Shown: positions 1 to 5,956 of the stretch, in pieces
How positions within the stretch are numbered: position 1 is the stretch's first letter
Layout: each line of letters opens with the position of its first letter
Assembly: GCA_031258755.1 (NCBI GenBank)
Contig: JAIRMK010000012.1
Location: 1 to 6,511, forward strand
Direction of reading: 5' to 3'
Source of the DNA: Prevotellaceae bacterium
GTDB taxonomy: Bacteria; Bacteroidota; Bacteroidia; Bacteroidales; UBA932
Length of the DNA: 6,511 nt
Notes under the pieces: model-generated
What the model saw: only the letters and a program-made list of their open reading frames with translations
What the model was told of the DNA's origin: nothing
Databases searched by the model: none
Translations under genes and position numbers: made by a program

Positions 1-1328
1 AAGTCAATCCACGCGGGCTTGTGTTGATAGAGCGCCGTGTTGGTGGCAATTTTCATCGTGGGGACAAACGTGCCGAACGGCGTGCCGCGTCCGGTGGTGA
101 ACAGCACCATCTGGCAACCTGCGGCGGCCAGCGCGGTGGAAGCCACCAAATCGTTACCCGGCGCGCTGAGCAGGTTCAGTCCCTTCCGGCTGATACGGTC
201 GCCGTAAGCCAGCACATCTACCACGGTGGCTGCGCCGCTTTTTTGCGTGCACCCCAGCGATTTTTCCTCCAGCGTGGAAATGCCGCCAGCCTTATTGCCC
301 GGCGAGGGATTTTCATACACCGGCTGGTCATTCTTTATAAAGTATTGTTTAAAGTCGTTGATGAGTTGTACGGTTTTCCCAAATACCGTTTCATCCTGTG
401 CGCGATTCATTAGAATGGTTTCGGCGCCAAACATTTCGGGTACTTCGGTAAGCACCGTACTGCCGCCCTGCGCCACTAAAAGGTCTGAGAACAAACCCAC
501 TAACGGGTTGGCGGTAATGCCTGAAAAGCCGTCGGAGCCGCCGCACTTCAACCCTATTTTCAGTTCCGACACAGGTATTTCTTCGCGTTCGTGTCGCGCG
601 GCAGCGACATACAGTTCCCGAAGGATTTTCATGCCTTCTTCTATTTCATCGCTCACTTTTTGTGTTTCCATGAACCGGATATGCTCATGTGCGCCCACCA
701 GCTCTTTGAATGACTCAATCTGGTTATTTTCACAACCCAGCCCCACCACCAGCACACCGCCGGCATTAGGGTGCAATACCACATCGCGTAAAATCTTACG
801 TGTGTTTTCGTGGTCGTCGCCCAGTTGCGAACAACCGTAGTTGTGCGGAAACGCCACAATAGCGTCCACCTTTTTCCCGCCTGTTTCGGCGCGCAGGATC
901 TCGGCCAGCCGGGTTGCCACGCCATTTACACAGCCCACGGTGGGCACAATCCATATTTCATTGCGTATGCCTGCCTCGCCGTTAGCGCGGCGATAACCCC
1001 TAAAAGTATCGGAAGAGGCGGCCACAGGGAGCGCCTGTTTCTGCGGCATATAGGCGTATTCCTGCACGCCGGAAAGATTGGTTTTGATGTTCTTTTCGTT
1101 AACCCATGCGCCTTTTGCAACCGGCGTTACGGCATGCCCAATTGGATAACCATACTTAACAACCTGTCCGTTCTCTGCCAAATCCATCAAGGCAAACTTA
1201 TGCCCTGCAGGAATTTCTTCCTGCAACGTAATGCATTTACCGGCCACGTTCACCACAGAACCTGCCACAAGCGTCACAAGCGCCACTGCTACATTATCCG
1301 CATGATGTATTTTCAGACAGGTCAACAT
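1..1328 (-). CDS. uxaA: Altronate dehydratase UxaA (3' end cut off by window)
   Basis: The encoded enzyme dehydrates D-altronate to 2-keto-3-deoxy-D-gluconate in the cytoplasmic galacturonate pathway; the family is iron-dependent. My translation gives 442 uninterrupted residues without a stop before the window edge. E. coli UxaA has about 495, so roughly 55 C-terminal residues are missing. The first ~90 residues match the N-terminal SAF-like domain (HHADNVAVAL, then AGHKFAL at 41-47). The catalytic domain follows, with family motifs PTVGCVNG (129-136), YGCSQLGDDH (164-173), GLGCENNQ (196-203), CGGSDG (262-267), EVPEMFGAE (295-303), NPSPGNKAGG (340-349), SLGCTQKSG (357-365) and GRGTPFGTFVPT (413-424). 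The Cys and His residues typical of these blocks are present. The ATG at 1328 is the only possible ATG start, because an in-frame TAA lies four codons upstream; a purine-rich AAAGGTAAAGAAA precedes it. It starts 37 bp after the lacI stop, which suggests co-transcription. Confidence 0.96.
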   Translation of the reverse strand, partial: MLTCLKIHHADNVAVALVTLVAGSVVNVAGKCITLQEEIPAGHKFALMDLAENGQVVKYGYPIGHAVTPVAKGAWVNEKNIKTNLSGVQEYAYMPQKQALPVAASSDTFRGYRRANGEAGIRNEIWIVPTVGCVNGVATRLAEILRAETGGKKVDAIVAFPHNYGCSQLGDDHENTRKILRDVVLHPNAGGVLVVGLGCENNQIESFKELVGAHEHIRFMETQKVSDEIEEGMKILRELYVAAARHEREEIPVSELKIGLKCGGSDGFSGITANPLVGLFSDLLVAQGGSTVLTEVPEMFGAETILMNRAQDETVFGKTVQLINDFKQYFIKNDQPVYENPSPGNKAGGISTLEEKSLGCTQKSGAATVVDVLAYGDRISRKGLNLLSAPGNDLVASTALAAAGCQMVLFTTGRGTPFGTFVPTMKIATNTALYQHKPAWID

Positions 1329-1365
1329 TTTCTTTACCTTTTATCTGTTCATCTTCCGCCTTTCC

Positions 1366-2475
1366 TCATTCATTCAACCGCTGGTTAAACTGAATATATT
1401 CGTCCACAATTTCCCGGGTTAAAATATCTACCGGCACATAATTGGTGCGATGCGTCTGTTGCTTATATACTAAGTGTTTCAACAGGTTTTTCACCACCAG
1501 GTAGCCCTGCATCTCGGGACGCTGTGCAATCAAATACGACACATAGCCTGCTTTCAGCGCTGCTATATTCTGCGGCAGTTCGTCATACCCAATGATTTTT
1601 ATTCCCAACAGGTTCACTTTGGCGAGGAAATCGACCAGTCGATATACTTTCGAGCTAAAAATAACAGCGCCGGTAATAGGGGGACTACAGGCAGCCGTCC
1701 CCCGTAATTTTCTCAGGTTTTTAGCCGTATCATTTGAGTACAGGTCTACCCGCACGATTTGATAGCTCTGCCGTAATTTGTGCTCGTCCACATACTGCAT
1801 GAACCCCTTTTCGCGGAGAATGGCCTGGTTGGAACCGATGCCATTGGGCCGCACCGAGCGGGTCAGCAGCACGGTACTGTCTTTCGGCAAGCCCGTAAAG
1901 AGCAATTGCGCCGCCGTGTAGCCGCTTTTTAGTGAATGTTGCCCGTAGTAGGCCAAACAATTGATGGCCTCTACATTGGAATCGACCAGCACACAGGGGA
2001 TATGCTGCTGCTCAAGCTGCTGCGCAAAGGCCACAGATTCTTCAATAAACACCGGTGAGAAAACTACAGCATCGGGCAACGCACTCAAAATCCGTTCCGT
2101 CTCCACCACAAACGACCGGTTGTCATACTGATCAAAGTAGTGGTGATCAATAATAATCCGGTGGTCGCTAATCTCCTTTTGCGCTTTGTTGATGCCATTT
2201 CTTATGTATTCCCAATATCCGGCGGCCTCAAAGTTGGGAATAAGCGACACAAAACGCATCTCCTTTTTAATAGATAGCGAACGGGCAAACACGTTCGGCC
2301 TGTAATCCATCTGGTTAATCACGGTTTCGACTTTTTTGCGTTTTTCGTCCGACACCCGCCCGCGATTATGCAACACCCGGTCTACCGTCCCTGCCGAAAC
2401 GCCTGTAATTCGCGCAATATCCGCTATTCGCAATCGCTGTTTATTTTCCGAATCCAAAGCGTTGGTTAAATCCAT
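1366..2475 (-). CDS. LacI-family transcriptional regulator, likely of galacturonate genes
   Basis: Cytoplasmic DNA-binding repressor of 369 residues from the preferred start. Residues 16-37 form the LacI helix-turn-helix (RIADIARITGVSAGTVDRVL), followed by HNRGRVS and a hinge region around RSLSIKK (65-71). The rest resembles a periplasmic-binding-protein-like sugar sensor (FVSLIPNFEAAGYWEYIRNG at about 75-94, PCVLVDSN in the middle, IIGYDELP near the C-terminus). The recognition helix reads GTVDRVL where many LacI proteins have ATVSRVL. The frame is open to an ATG at 2559, but that longer start would place two operator-like repeats inside the coding sequence and add a low-complexity tail (KINNKNN). 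The ATG at 2475 puts the HTH about 15 residues from the N-terminus as usual, so I prefer it. The gene lies directly upstream of uxaA. A uronate-derived inducer is inferred from context only. Confidence 0.9.
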   Translation of the reverse strand: MDLTNALDSENKQRLRIADIARITGVSAGTVDRVLHNRGRVSDEKRKKVETVINQMDYRPNVFARSLSIKKEMRFVSLIPNFEAAGYWEYIRNGINKAQKEISDHRIIIDHHYFDQYDNRSFVVETERILSALPDAVVFSPVFIEESVAFAQQLEQQHIPCVLVDSNVEAINCLAYYGQHSLKSGYTAAQLLFTGLPKDSTVLLTRSVRPNGIGSNQAILREKGFMQYVDEHKLRQSYQIVRVDLYSNDTAKNLRKLRGTAACSPPITGAVIFSSKVYRLVDFLAKVNLLGIKIIGYDELPQNIAALKAGYVSYLIAQRPEMQGYLVVKNLLKHLVYKQQTHRTNYVPVDILTREIVDEYIQFNQRLNE

Positions 2476-2517
2476 GTTATTTTTATTATTTATTTTGGCC
2501 ACCTTTTCGATTTTTAA

Positions 2518-2556
2518 TGTGTACGTCCACATTTTTATTTGTGTACGTCCACATTT
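2518..2556. promoter_or_regulatory. Twin LacI-type operator sites upstream of lacI-uxaA
   Basis: The 17-bp sequence TGTGTACGTCCACATTT occurs twice without mismatch, at 2518-2534 and 2540-2556. Each copy contains a 14-bp near-palindrome TGTGTACGTCCACA (2518-2531 and 2540-2553) with a central ACGT and a single non-pairing position per half. The two centres are 22 bp apart, about two helical turns, so both sites face the same side of the DNA. A short even palindrome with a central CG is typical of LacI-family operators. The sites lie 43-78 bp upstream of the preferred lacI start. I found no further copy in the window. Binding by the adjacent LacI protein, and hence autoregulation and control of uxaA, is inferred. 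Confidence 0.72.
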
Positions 2557-2559
2557 CAT

Positions 2560-2731
2560 AGAACAAAGAAAAGCATTTTTTTAGATATAAAAAATATTTT
2601 CGTAACATTTTTTTAAAAAATACCATAAAAATATTTCACAATTCTTTAATGTTTTGATAACAAACGTTTAACCAAATCAGTTTCTCTTCCGTCGGCGGGG
2701 GTGCAGGGACAGCGGGAGTGGAGCATTCATA
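2560..2731. other. AT-rich intergenic region upstream of lacI
   Basis: This stretch has no credible gene. Its first ~90 bases are very AT-rich with long A and T runs and probably include the minus-strand lacI promoter. A TTTG sits just upstream of the first operator when read on the minus strand (CTTTCTTTGTTC, about 2566-2577), but no good TAnnTTTG box follows it at 19-21 bp, so I do not define a promoter. The part from about 2690 is GC-richer and leads into the broken Rpn gene on the plus strand. Confidence 0.5.
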
Positions 2732-2818
2732 ATGAACACTTAACAAATTTATCTTGATCCTAAAAACGACTTGACGTTTAAACGTATCTTCGGCAAACAC
2801 CCCGATTTGCTGATAAGT

Positions 2819-2824
2819 TTCTTA
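2819..2824. repeat. Left copy of apparent 6-bp target-site duplication TTCTTA
   Basis: TTCTTA lies directly outside the left inverted end and is repeated exactly at 3136-3141 outside the right end. The next base outward differs (T at 2818, C at 3135 is already the element end), so the duplication is exactly six bases. Confidence 0.65.
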
Positions 2825-2840
2825 GGGATATTCAGTAAAT
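2825..2840 (+). repeat. Left terminal inverted repeat of the MITE-like element
   Basis: GGGATATTCAGTAAAT, matching the reverse complement of 3120-3135 at all 16 positions. Confidence 0.75.
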
Positions 2841-2915
2841 TCAGAGAAATGTAAGATTAGAAAGGGGCAGGAGAAGCGCCACAGAGAAAATTTGATATAA
2901 TCAAGGGCATATAGC

Positions 2916-2992
2916 ACACAGATGACACAGATTTAACGGATAAACACAGATTTGTTTCATCCGTGAAAACTCGTTGTATCCGTTACATCCGT
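2916..2992. repeat. Cluster of ACACAGAT and ATCCGT short repeats forming imperfect inverted repeats
   Basis: ACACAGAT occurs at 2916-2923, 2925-2932 and 2944-2951. ATCCGT occurs at 2959-2964, 2978-2983 and 2987-2992, and its complement ACGGAT at 2936-2941. ACGGATAAAC (2936-2945) pairs with GTTTCATCCGT (2954-2964) apart from one bulged base, giving a good hairpin. Similar ACACAGAT/ACGGAT strings recur in many bacterial genomes as degenerate intergenic repeats, as far as I recall. There are no regular spacers, so this is not a CRISPR array. Confidence 0.6.
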
Positions 2993-3006
2993 GTCCTATT
3001 TAAGCA

Positions 3007-3022
3007 GGGATATTCCGTGAAC
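3007..3022 (+). repeat. Internal near-copy of the element end sequence
   Basis: GGGATATTCCGTGAAC matches the left end GGGATATTCAGTAAAT at 13 of 16 positions and in the same orientation. With the right end at 3120-3135 it would bound a 129-bp sub-element (3007-3135). Confidence 0.5.
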
Positions 3023-3074
3023 TACCCCGATTTTGGCTGTTAACCTTTATTTCCGGGGTAATGCATAAAGACAC

Positions 3075-3119
3075 AAAAAACCAACTAATTCAAAATAAAT
3101 CTGTTGGTGTTCTTTTTTT
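3075..3119. terminator. Possible bidirectional rho-independent terminator
   Basis: ACCAAC (3080-3085) and GTTGGT (3103-3108) form a 6-bp stem. On the plus strand it is followed by GTTC and seven T (3113-3119). On the minus strand it is followed by a run of T complementary to A at 3075-3080. The 17-base loop is long and the stem short, so strength is uncertain. Read on the minus strand it lies about 200 bp after the lipoprotein stop and could end that transcript. It sits inside the MITE-like element. Confidence 0.45.
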
Positions 3120-3135
3120 ATTTACTGAATATCCC
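3120..3135 (-). repeat. Right terminal inverted repeat of the MITE-like element
   Basis: ATTTACTGAATATCCC, the exact reverse complement of 2825-2840. TTCTTA follows at 3136-3141. Confidence 0.75.
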
Positions 3136-3141
3136 TTCTTA
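3136..3141. repeat. Right copy of apparent 6-bp target-site duplication TTCTTA
   Basis: Identical to 2819-2824 and directly adjoining the right inverted end. Confidence 0.65.
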
Positions 3142-3306
3142 GAGAAGTGGAAGATAAGACCCGCACCGTGTCTGAGGAATTATTATCCGACAAAAATATA
3201 AGAAAAGCGGTGGACTTATGCGAAAAGGGCGCCTTTACGCCTGCAGAGTTGGCGACGTATGAGAAATATTGGGATATCATCAGTACGGCTTCTTCTAAAC
3301 TTTTAA

Positions 3307-4263
3307 TCAATCGTACAGTCCGTTTATAGCGTCGATAACCTGCTGAATGCTGGCGCTACGCAGGTCTTCGGCAGTAAATGTGATATATTGGTCAGGCTCG
3401 ACAGTCACCAATTTGGTGGCATATACAAATCGTTTCGTTTGCGCATCGCCTGAAACAAAAATCACAAACATCTTGTAACCGACAGGCGCTATCCCCGTAT
3501 GTTCGGTGAAATATTTGCCGGTGGCGTCATAAACGTCAAACGCGGCGAGCGTGCCCGGCATGTCAAAATAGGCGGCATATACGGAACAATTATCCTTATT
3601 ATAACCGTCCGGTACCTTTACGCGAATTTGCGTTTGAGTGCCGGGCAGCGAATAAAGCCAGTCAATATTCGTCCAGTTGAATGGAAGCCAGCAATAGTAA
3701 TAGTTTTCTGTTCCTTGTCCTTCCTGCCAGATTTCACCATTAGCTTTTTCCCAAACGCCCCATTCTTCGCCGTCATCCATGCTCCAAATCGTCATATCAT
3801 CAGGGTCTGCGCCTTTAGTGAATTTTACAGGCACTTCCAGATTGGCAGAGCCGTCAAGGGGTGTGCCGTTTTGCGTTACCTCAATAAAAAACTCGCCGCC
3901 TGTAACCAGCGGACCGGGCCTGTTATTCGAATAATCTCTGCCAAGCAAGGGTTTGTTGGCAAGCGCAATAGAACCTATATCGAAAAGTTCGATATAACGA
4001 AGTTGCACATTGCCCGTTACCGGTTGACTGTTCAACGTAAGGCCGGAGATGTTTACCTTAACACCTTTGGTGGAGGTAAAACTCGACCCCGTTGTAGCAT
4101 CAAAAGTTTTGTACTGGGTAATCCCGTCCAGGAAGCCTTGCCTGATTTCTGCAAATTCTGCAGTTGTCGGCGCTTTGATTTCAGATTCGTTATTCTTGTC
4201 GGTGCAATACGTAAAAGCAGCGGCCATAAATAACATGCCTAATAGATAATTTAACTTTTTCAT
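3307..4263 (-). CDS. Predicted secreted lipoprotein of unknown function
   Basis: The 318-residue protein starts MKKLNYLLGMLFMAAAFTYC, a lipoprotein signal peptide with probable lipidated Cys20. Tyr at -1 is unusual; small residues are the norm there. The residues after Cys (TDKNNESE) are polar and partly acidic, compatible with the Bacteroidetes surface-export signal. The mature part looks beta-rich without membrane segments: VNISGLTLNSQPVTGNVQLR (70-89), GGEFFIEVTQNG (122-133), then a tryptophan-rich stretch with seven Trp between 160 and 202 (160, 168, 171, 179, 192, 197, 202), and a C-terminal region with GYKMFVIFVSG (262-272). I recall similar uncharacterised Bacteroidetes lipoproteins but no name. 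It has its own promoter and neighbours galacturonate genes, so glycan or sugar binding is conceivable but unproven. The 3' end overlaps the broken Rpn gene on the other strand. TGA stop at 3307-3309. Confidence 0.85.
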   Translation of the reverse strand: MKKLNYLLGMLFMAAAFTYCTDKNNESEIKAPTTAEFAEIRQGFLDGITQYKTFDATTGSSFTSTKGVKVNISGLTLNSQPVTGNVQLRYIELFDIGSIALANKPLLGRDYSNNRPGPLVTGGEFFIEVTQNGTPLDGSANLEVPVKFTKGADPDDMTIWSMDDGEEWGVWEKANGEIWQEGQGTENYYYCWLPFNWTNIDWLYSLPGTQTQIRVKVPDGYNKDNCSVYAAYFDMPGTLAAFDVYDATGKYFTEHTGIAPVGYKMFVIFVSGDAQTKRFVYATKLVTVEPDQYITFTAEDLRSASIQQVIDAINGLYD

Positions 4264-4310
4264 TTTGTTTCAATTTTTTAGTTAGTATATTATTTGCAGC
4301 AGAAATGGGT

Positions 4311-4364
4311 ACGAACTTCTAAGAAGTATTTCTAATCTTAATTTCGCAAAATGCCGAAGTTCGT
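4311..4364 (-). promoter_or_regulatory. 5' leader with two mutually exclusive hairpins
   Basis: In the minus-strand leader of the lipoprotein gene, ACGAACTTC (4364-4356) can pair over 9 bp with GAAGTTCGT (4319-4311). The same downstream arm can instead form a local hairpin with ACTTC (4327-4323) through a TTA loop. The two pairings cannot coexist. The leader is about 117 nt if transcription starts near 4380. A regulatory role is inferred only; I recognise no known riboswitch class. Confidence 0.35.
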
Positions 4365-4386
4365 TAGAATGTATAAGAATATTTGG

Positions 4387-4418
4387 CAAATATATAACAA
4401 AAAAATGTAATTTCCAAA
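4387..4418 (-). promoter_or_regulatory. Bacteroidetes-type promoter for the lipoprotein gene
   Basis: On the minus strand TTTG (4418-4415) is followed after exactly 20 bp by TATATTTG (4394-4387). The Bacteroides consensus is TTTG, 19-21 bp, TAnnTTTG, so both boxes match fully. The start site would be near 4380, about 117 bases before the ATG at 4263. It shows that the lipoprotein is transcribed on its own and not only by read-through from uxaB. Confidence 0.75.
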
Positions 4419-4435
4419 TATTTTCTCTGTAAATT

Positions 4436-4487
4436 GCCCAAAACGGGTCAAGGATGCCTACCGGAGCATAACCCTAAGGTTCCCGGT
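4436..4487 (-). terminator. Weak terminator-like structure after uxaB
   Basis: ACCGG (4460-4464) and CCGGT (4483-4487) enclose an inner AACC (4470-4473)/GGTT (4478-4481) pair, giving a nested inverted repeat at the uxaB stop codon. Further on, CCC (4437-4439) and GGG (4445-4447) form a small hairpin followed on the minus strand by CAATTT. Neither has a proper T-run, so this is a weak candidate. Confidence 0.3.
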
Positions 4488-5926
4488 TATTCCAGCAGCG
4501 CGGTTACAGCTTCCCGCATACCTTTGTTAATAATAGCGTCGATATCGGCGGCAAGCAGCGCCGTCAGTCCCGGTATGCGGTTGAGGTCTTCGCCCCAGAT
4601 ATATTCCGCCGCCAGCACGCCTTGCGCCACAATTTGCGCATCACGGCTTGCCCACAGGTGCAGTAGCAGGTCGGTAGTGGCCTTGTCGTCATTCGGGACA
4701 ATATCATCGCCGTTGCGTTTGCCGCCCCTGTAATATACACAAATGGCCGCCAGTCCGAATACAATGCCTTGCGGCAATTCGCCTTTCCGTTCGAGATAGA
4801 TTTTCAAACCCGGCAAGTCGCGGGTTTTGAATTTTGGAAACGAGTTCAGCATAATGCTGGTTACAAAATGCTTCACGAACGGATTGCGGAAGCGTTCGAG
4901 CACATCGCCGGCAAATTTTTCGAGCTCCGGCTTCGGCAAATCGAGCGTAGGGAGTAGCTCGTCGAACATCACGCGGCGGACGAAACGACCGATTGTGTCG
5001 TCGTCGCACGCTTCGCGCACCGTATCCAATCCGCTGAGGTAGGCCACCGGCGAAAGCACGGTGTGAGGGCCGTTGAGCAGCGTTACTTTCCGGTCGTGGT
5101 AGGGTTTTTCGCTCGGCACAAACAGTACGTTTAAACCCGCTTTGTCGGCAGGGAATTCGTCGGCTACGCTTTGCGACGCTTCAATCACCCAGAGGTGGAA
5201 TATTTCGGCTTTCACCACCAATTTGTCATCTACCTGTATCTTTTCAAGTATTTCGTTGATGGCGTCTTTCGGATATCCGGGCACGATGCGGTCAACCAAG
5301 GTGCTGTAAACCCCGCAAGCCGTTTCAAACCATTGCTTGAAATCGTCGCCCAACCGCCACAGTTCAATATATTGACGGATACATTTTTTAAGTTCTGTGC
5401 CGTTGTGGAAAATCAGTTCGCAGGGGAATATGATAAAACCCTTGTCGAGTGCGCCGTTGAAAGTTTTAAACCGGTGAAACAGCAGTTGCGTAAGTTTGCC
5501 CGGATATGAACTTGCCGGCGCATCGTCGCGTTTGTCGCCCGCACAAAAGGCGATGCCCGCTTCGGTGGTGTTGGAAATTACGAAGCGCATGTCGGGGTTT
5601 TCCGCCAATTTCAAATAATCGGTAAATTGCGCGTACGGGTTAATGCCGCGCGTGATAACGTCAATCATCTGAATACTGTCCACTTGCTTACCATTGTCGA
5701 GCCCCTGTAAATTGACGTGGTACAATCCGTCCTGTTTGTTCAGCGCTTCAATCATTCCCGTTTCAATGGGTTGCACCACCGCCACACCGCTGTTAAATCC
5801 GGTTTTTTCGTTCATGTTGAAAATAATCCAGTCCACAAAAGCGCGGAGGAAATTGCCTTCTCCGAATTGAATGATTCGTTCGGGATAAGTCTGGGCAGAA
5901 ACGGTTGTTCTATTTAGCGATTGCAT
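4487..5926 (-). CDS. uxaB: Tagaturonate reductase (altronate oxidoreductase) UxaB
   Basis: The encoded enzyme is an NAD(H)-dependent cytoplasmic reductase that converts D-tagaturonate to D-altronate, the step before UxaA. It has 479 residues against about 483 in E. coli UxaB, so it is complete. The N-terminal nucleotide-binding start IIQFGEGNFLRAFVDW (18-33) is nearly identical to the E. coli sequence. SNTTEAGI (118-125) and PCELI (168-172) are further family blocks of the mannitol-dehydrogenase-like long-chain polyol dehydrogenases. The catalytic signature K-x4-N-x2-H is present in KVTLLNGPH as Lys280, Asn285 and His288. The uronate-type sequence favours UxaB over mannonate oxidoreductase (UxuB), and uxaA in the same window agrees with this. 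The ATG at 5926 is 30 bp after the aldolase stop, so the two genes probably form an operon. No copy of the twin operator is found in that short gap. Confidence 0.95.
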   Translation of the reverse strand: MQSLNRTTVSAQTYPERIIQFGEGNFLRAFVDWIIFNMNEKTGFNSGVAVVQPIETGMIEALNKQDGLYHVNLQGLDNGKQVDSIQMIDVITRGINPYAQFTDYLKLAENPDMRFVISNTTEAGIAFCAGDKRDDAPASSYPGKLTQLLFHRFKTFNGALDKGFIIFPCELIFHNGTELKKCIRQYIELWRLGDDFKQWFETACGVYSTLVDRIVPGYPKDAINEILEKIQVDDKLVVKAEIFHLWVIEASQSVADEFPADKAGLNVLFVPSEKPYHDRKVTLLNGPHTVLSPVAYLSGLDTVREACDDDTIGRFVRRVMFDELLPTLDLPKPELEKFAGDVLERFRNPFVKHFVTSIMLNSFPKFKTRDLPGLKIYLERKGELPQGIVFGLAAICVYYRGGKRNGDDIVPNDDKATTDLLLHLWASRDAQIVAQGVLAAEYIWGEDLNRIPGLTALLAADIDAIINKGMREAVTALLE

Positions 5927-5956
5927 AGTTTGTCGGTTTTAAAGGTTAGTGAAAAT

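Larger units (their letters stand above)
2825..3135. mobile_element. MITE-like 311-bp non-coding element
   Basis: The ends are a perfect 16-bp inverted repeat: GGGATATTCAGTAAAT at 2825-2840 and its reverse complement ATTTACTGAATATCCC at 3120-3135. The hexamer TTCTTA flanks both sides, as expected for a transposition target duplication. The element interrupts the two pieces of an Rpn-family gene. Inside there is no credible ORF. It holds a cluster of short repeats (2916-2992), an internal near-copy of the end sequence (3007-3022), a 7-bp inverted repeat TACCCCG/CGGGGTA (3023-3029 and 3054-3060) and a terminator-like stem (3075-3119). Small size, inverted ends, a target duplication and no transposase fit a miniature inverted-repeat element mobilised in trans. 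I cannot assign it to an IS family from the ends alone. Confidence 0.65.
2732..3329 (+). pseudogene. Broken Rpn-family PD-(D/E)XK nuclease/transposase gene
   Basis: Two separated pieces of one protein family are visible. From 2750 the plus strand reads YLDPKNDLTFKRIFGKHPDL and then LISFL, the characteristic N-terminus of Rpn (recombination-promoting nuclease/putative transposase) proteins. From about 3138 it reads LREVEDKTRTVSEELL, followed by CEKGAFTPAELATYEKYWDI at about 3219-3278, which is the typical C-terminal part. The family is usually near 300 residues; only about 25 N-terminal and 50 C-terminal residues remain. In frame with the N-terminal piece, ATG AAC ACT TAA begins at 2732, so codon 4 is a stop where a lysine codon would fit. 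A 311-bp element (2825-3135) separates the pieces. Joining them without it and one copy of the duplication still leaves them out of frame, so the middle was deleted as well. The right piece runs into the 3' end of the convergent lipoprotein gene, and its last residues (about 3301-3329) are probably not native. Confidence 0.8.

Noticed and set aside
653..1120. Two short minus-strand reading frames (653-925 and 926-1120)
   Set aside because: They lie out of frame inside uxaA, which reads through this whole region with conserved motifs; no independent family signal.
21..1388. Plus-strand reading frames of 130-204 codons opposite uxaA
   Set aside because: Antisense shadows of a GC-rich, well-conserved gene; their translations show no recognisable family.
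2476..2559. N-terminal extension of the LacI protein from the ATG at 2559
   Set aside because: It would encode the two operator-like repeats and a low-complexity tail not expected in LacI proteins; the ATG at 2475 fits the family.
2732..2743. Short plus-strand leader peptide starting at ATG 2732
   Set aside because: ATG AAC ACT TAA is in frame with the Rpn N-terminus, so a nonsense mutation in that gene explains it better.
2916..2992. Possible CRISPR array
   Set aside because: Repeat units are only 6-10 bp, irregularly spaced and partly inverted; there are no spacers of uniform length and no cas genes.
3122..3310. 62-codon minus-strand reading frame
   Set aside because: It is antisense to the recognisable Rpn C-terminal piece and crosses the element end and the duplication; no family signal.
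3499..4233. 244-codon plus-strand reading frame opposite the lipoprotein gene
   Set aside because: The minus strand has a lipoprotein signal peptide, a consensus promoter and a sensible protein; the plus-strand product is rich in Arg and Cys with no family resemblance.
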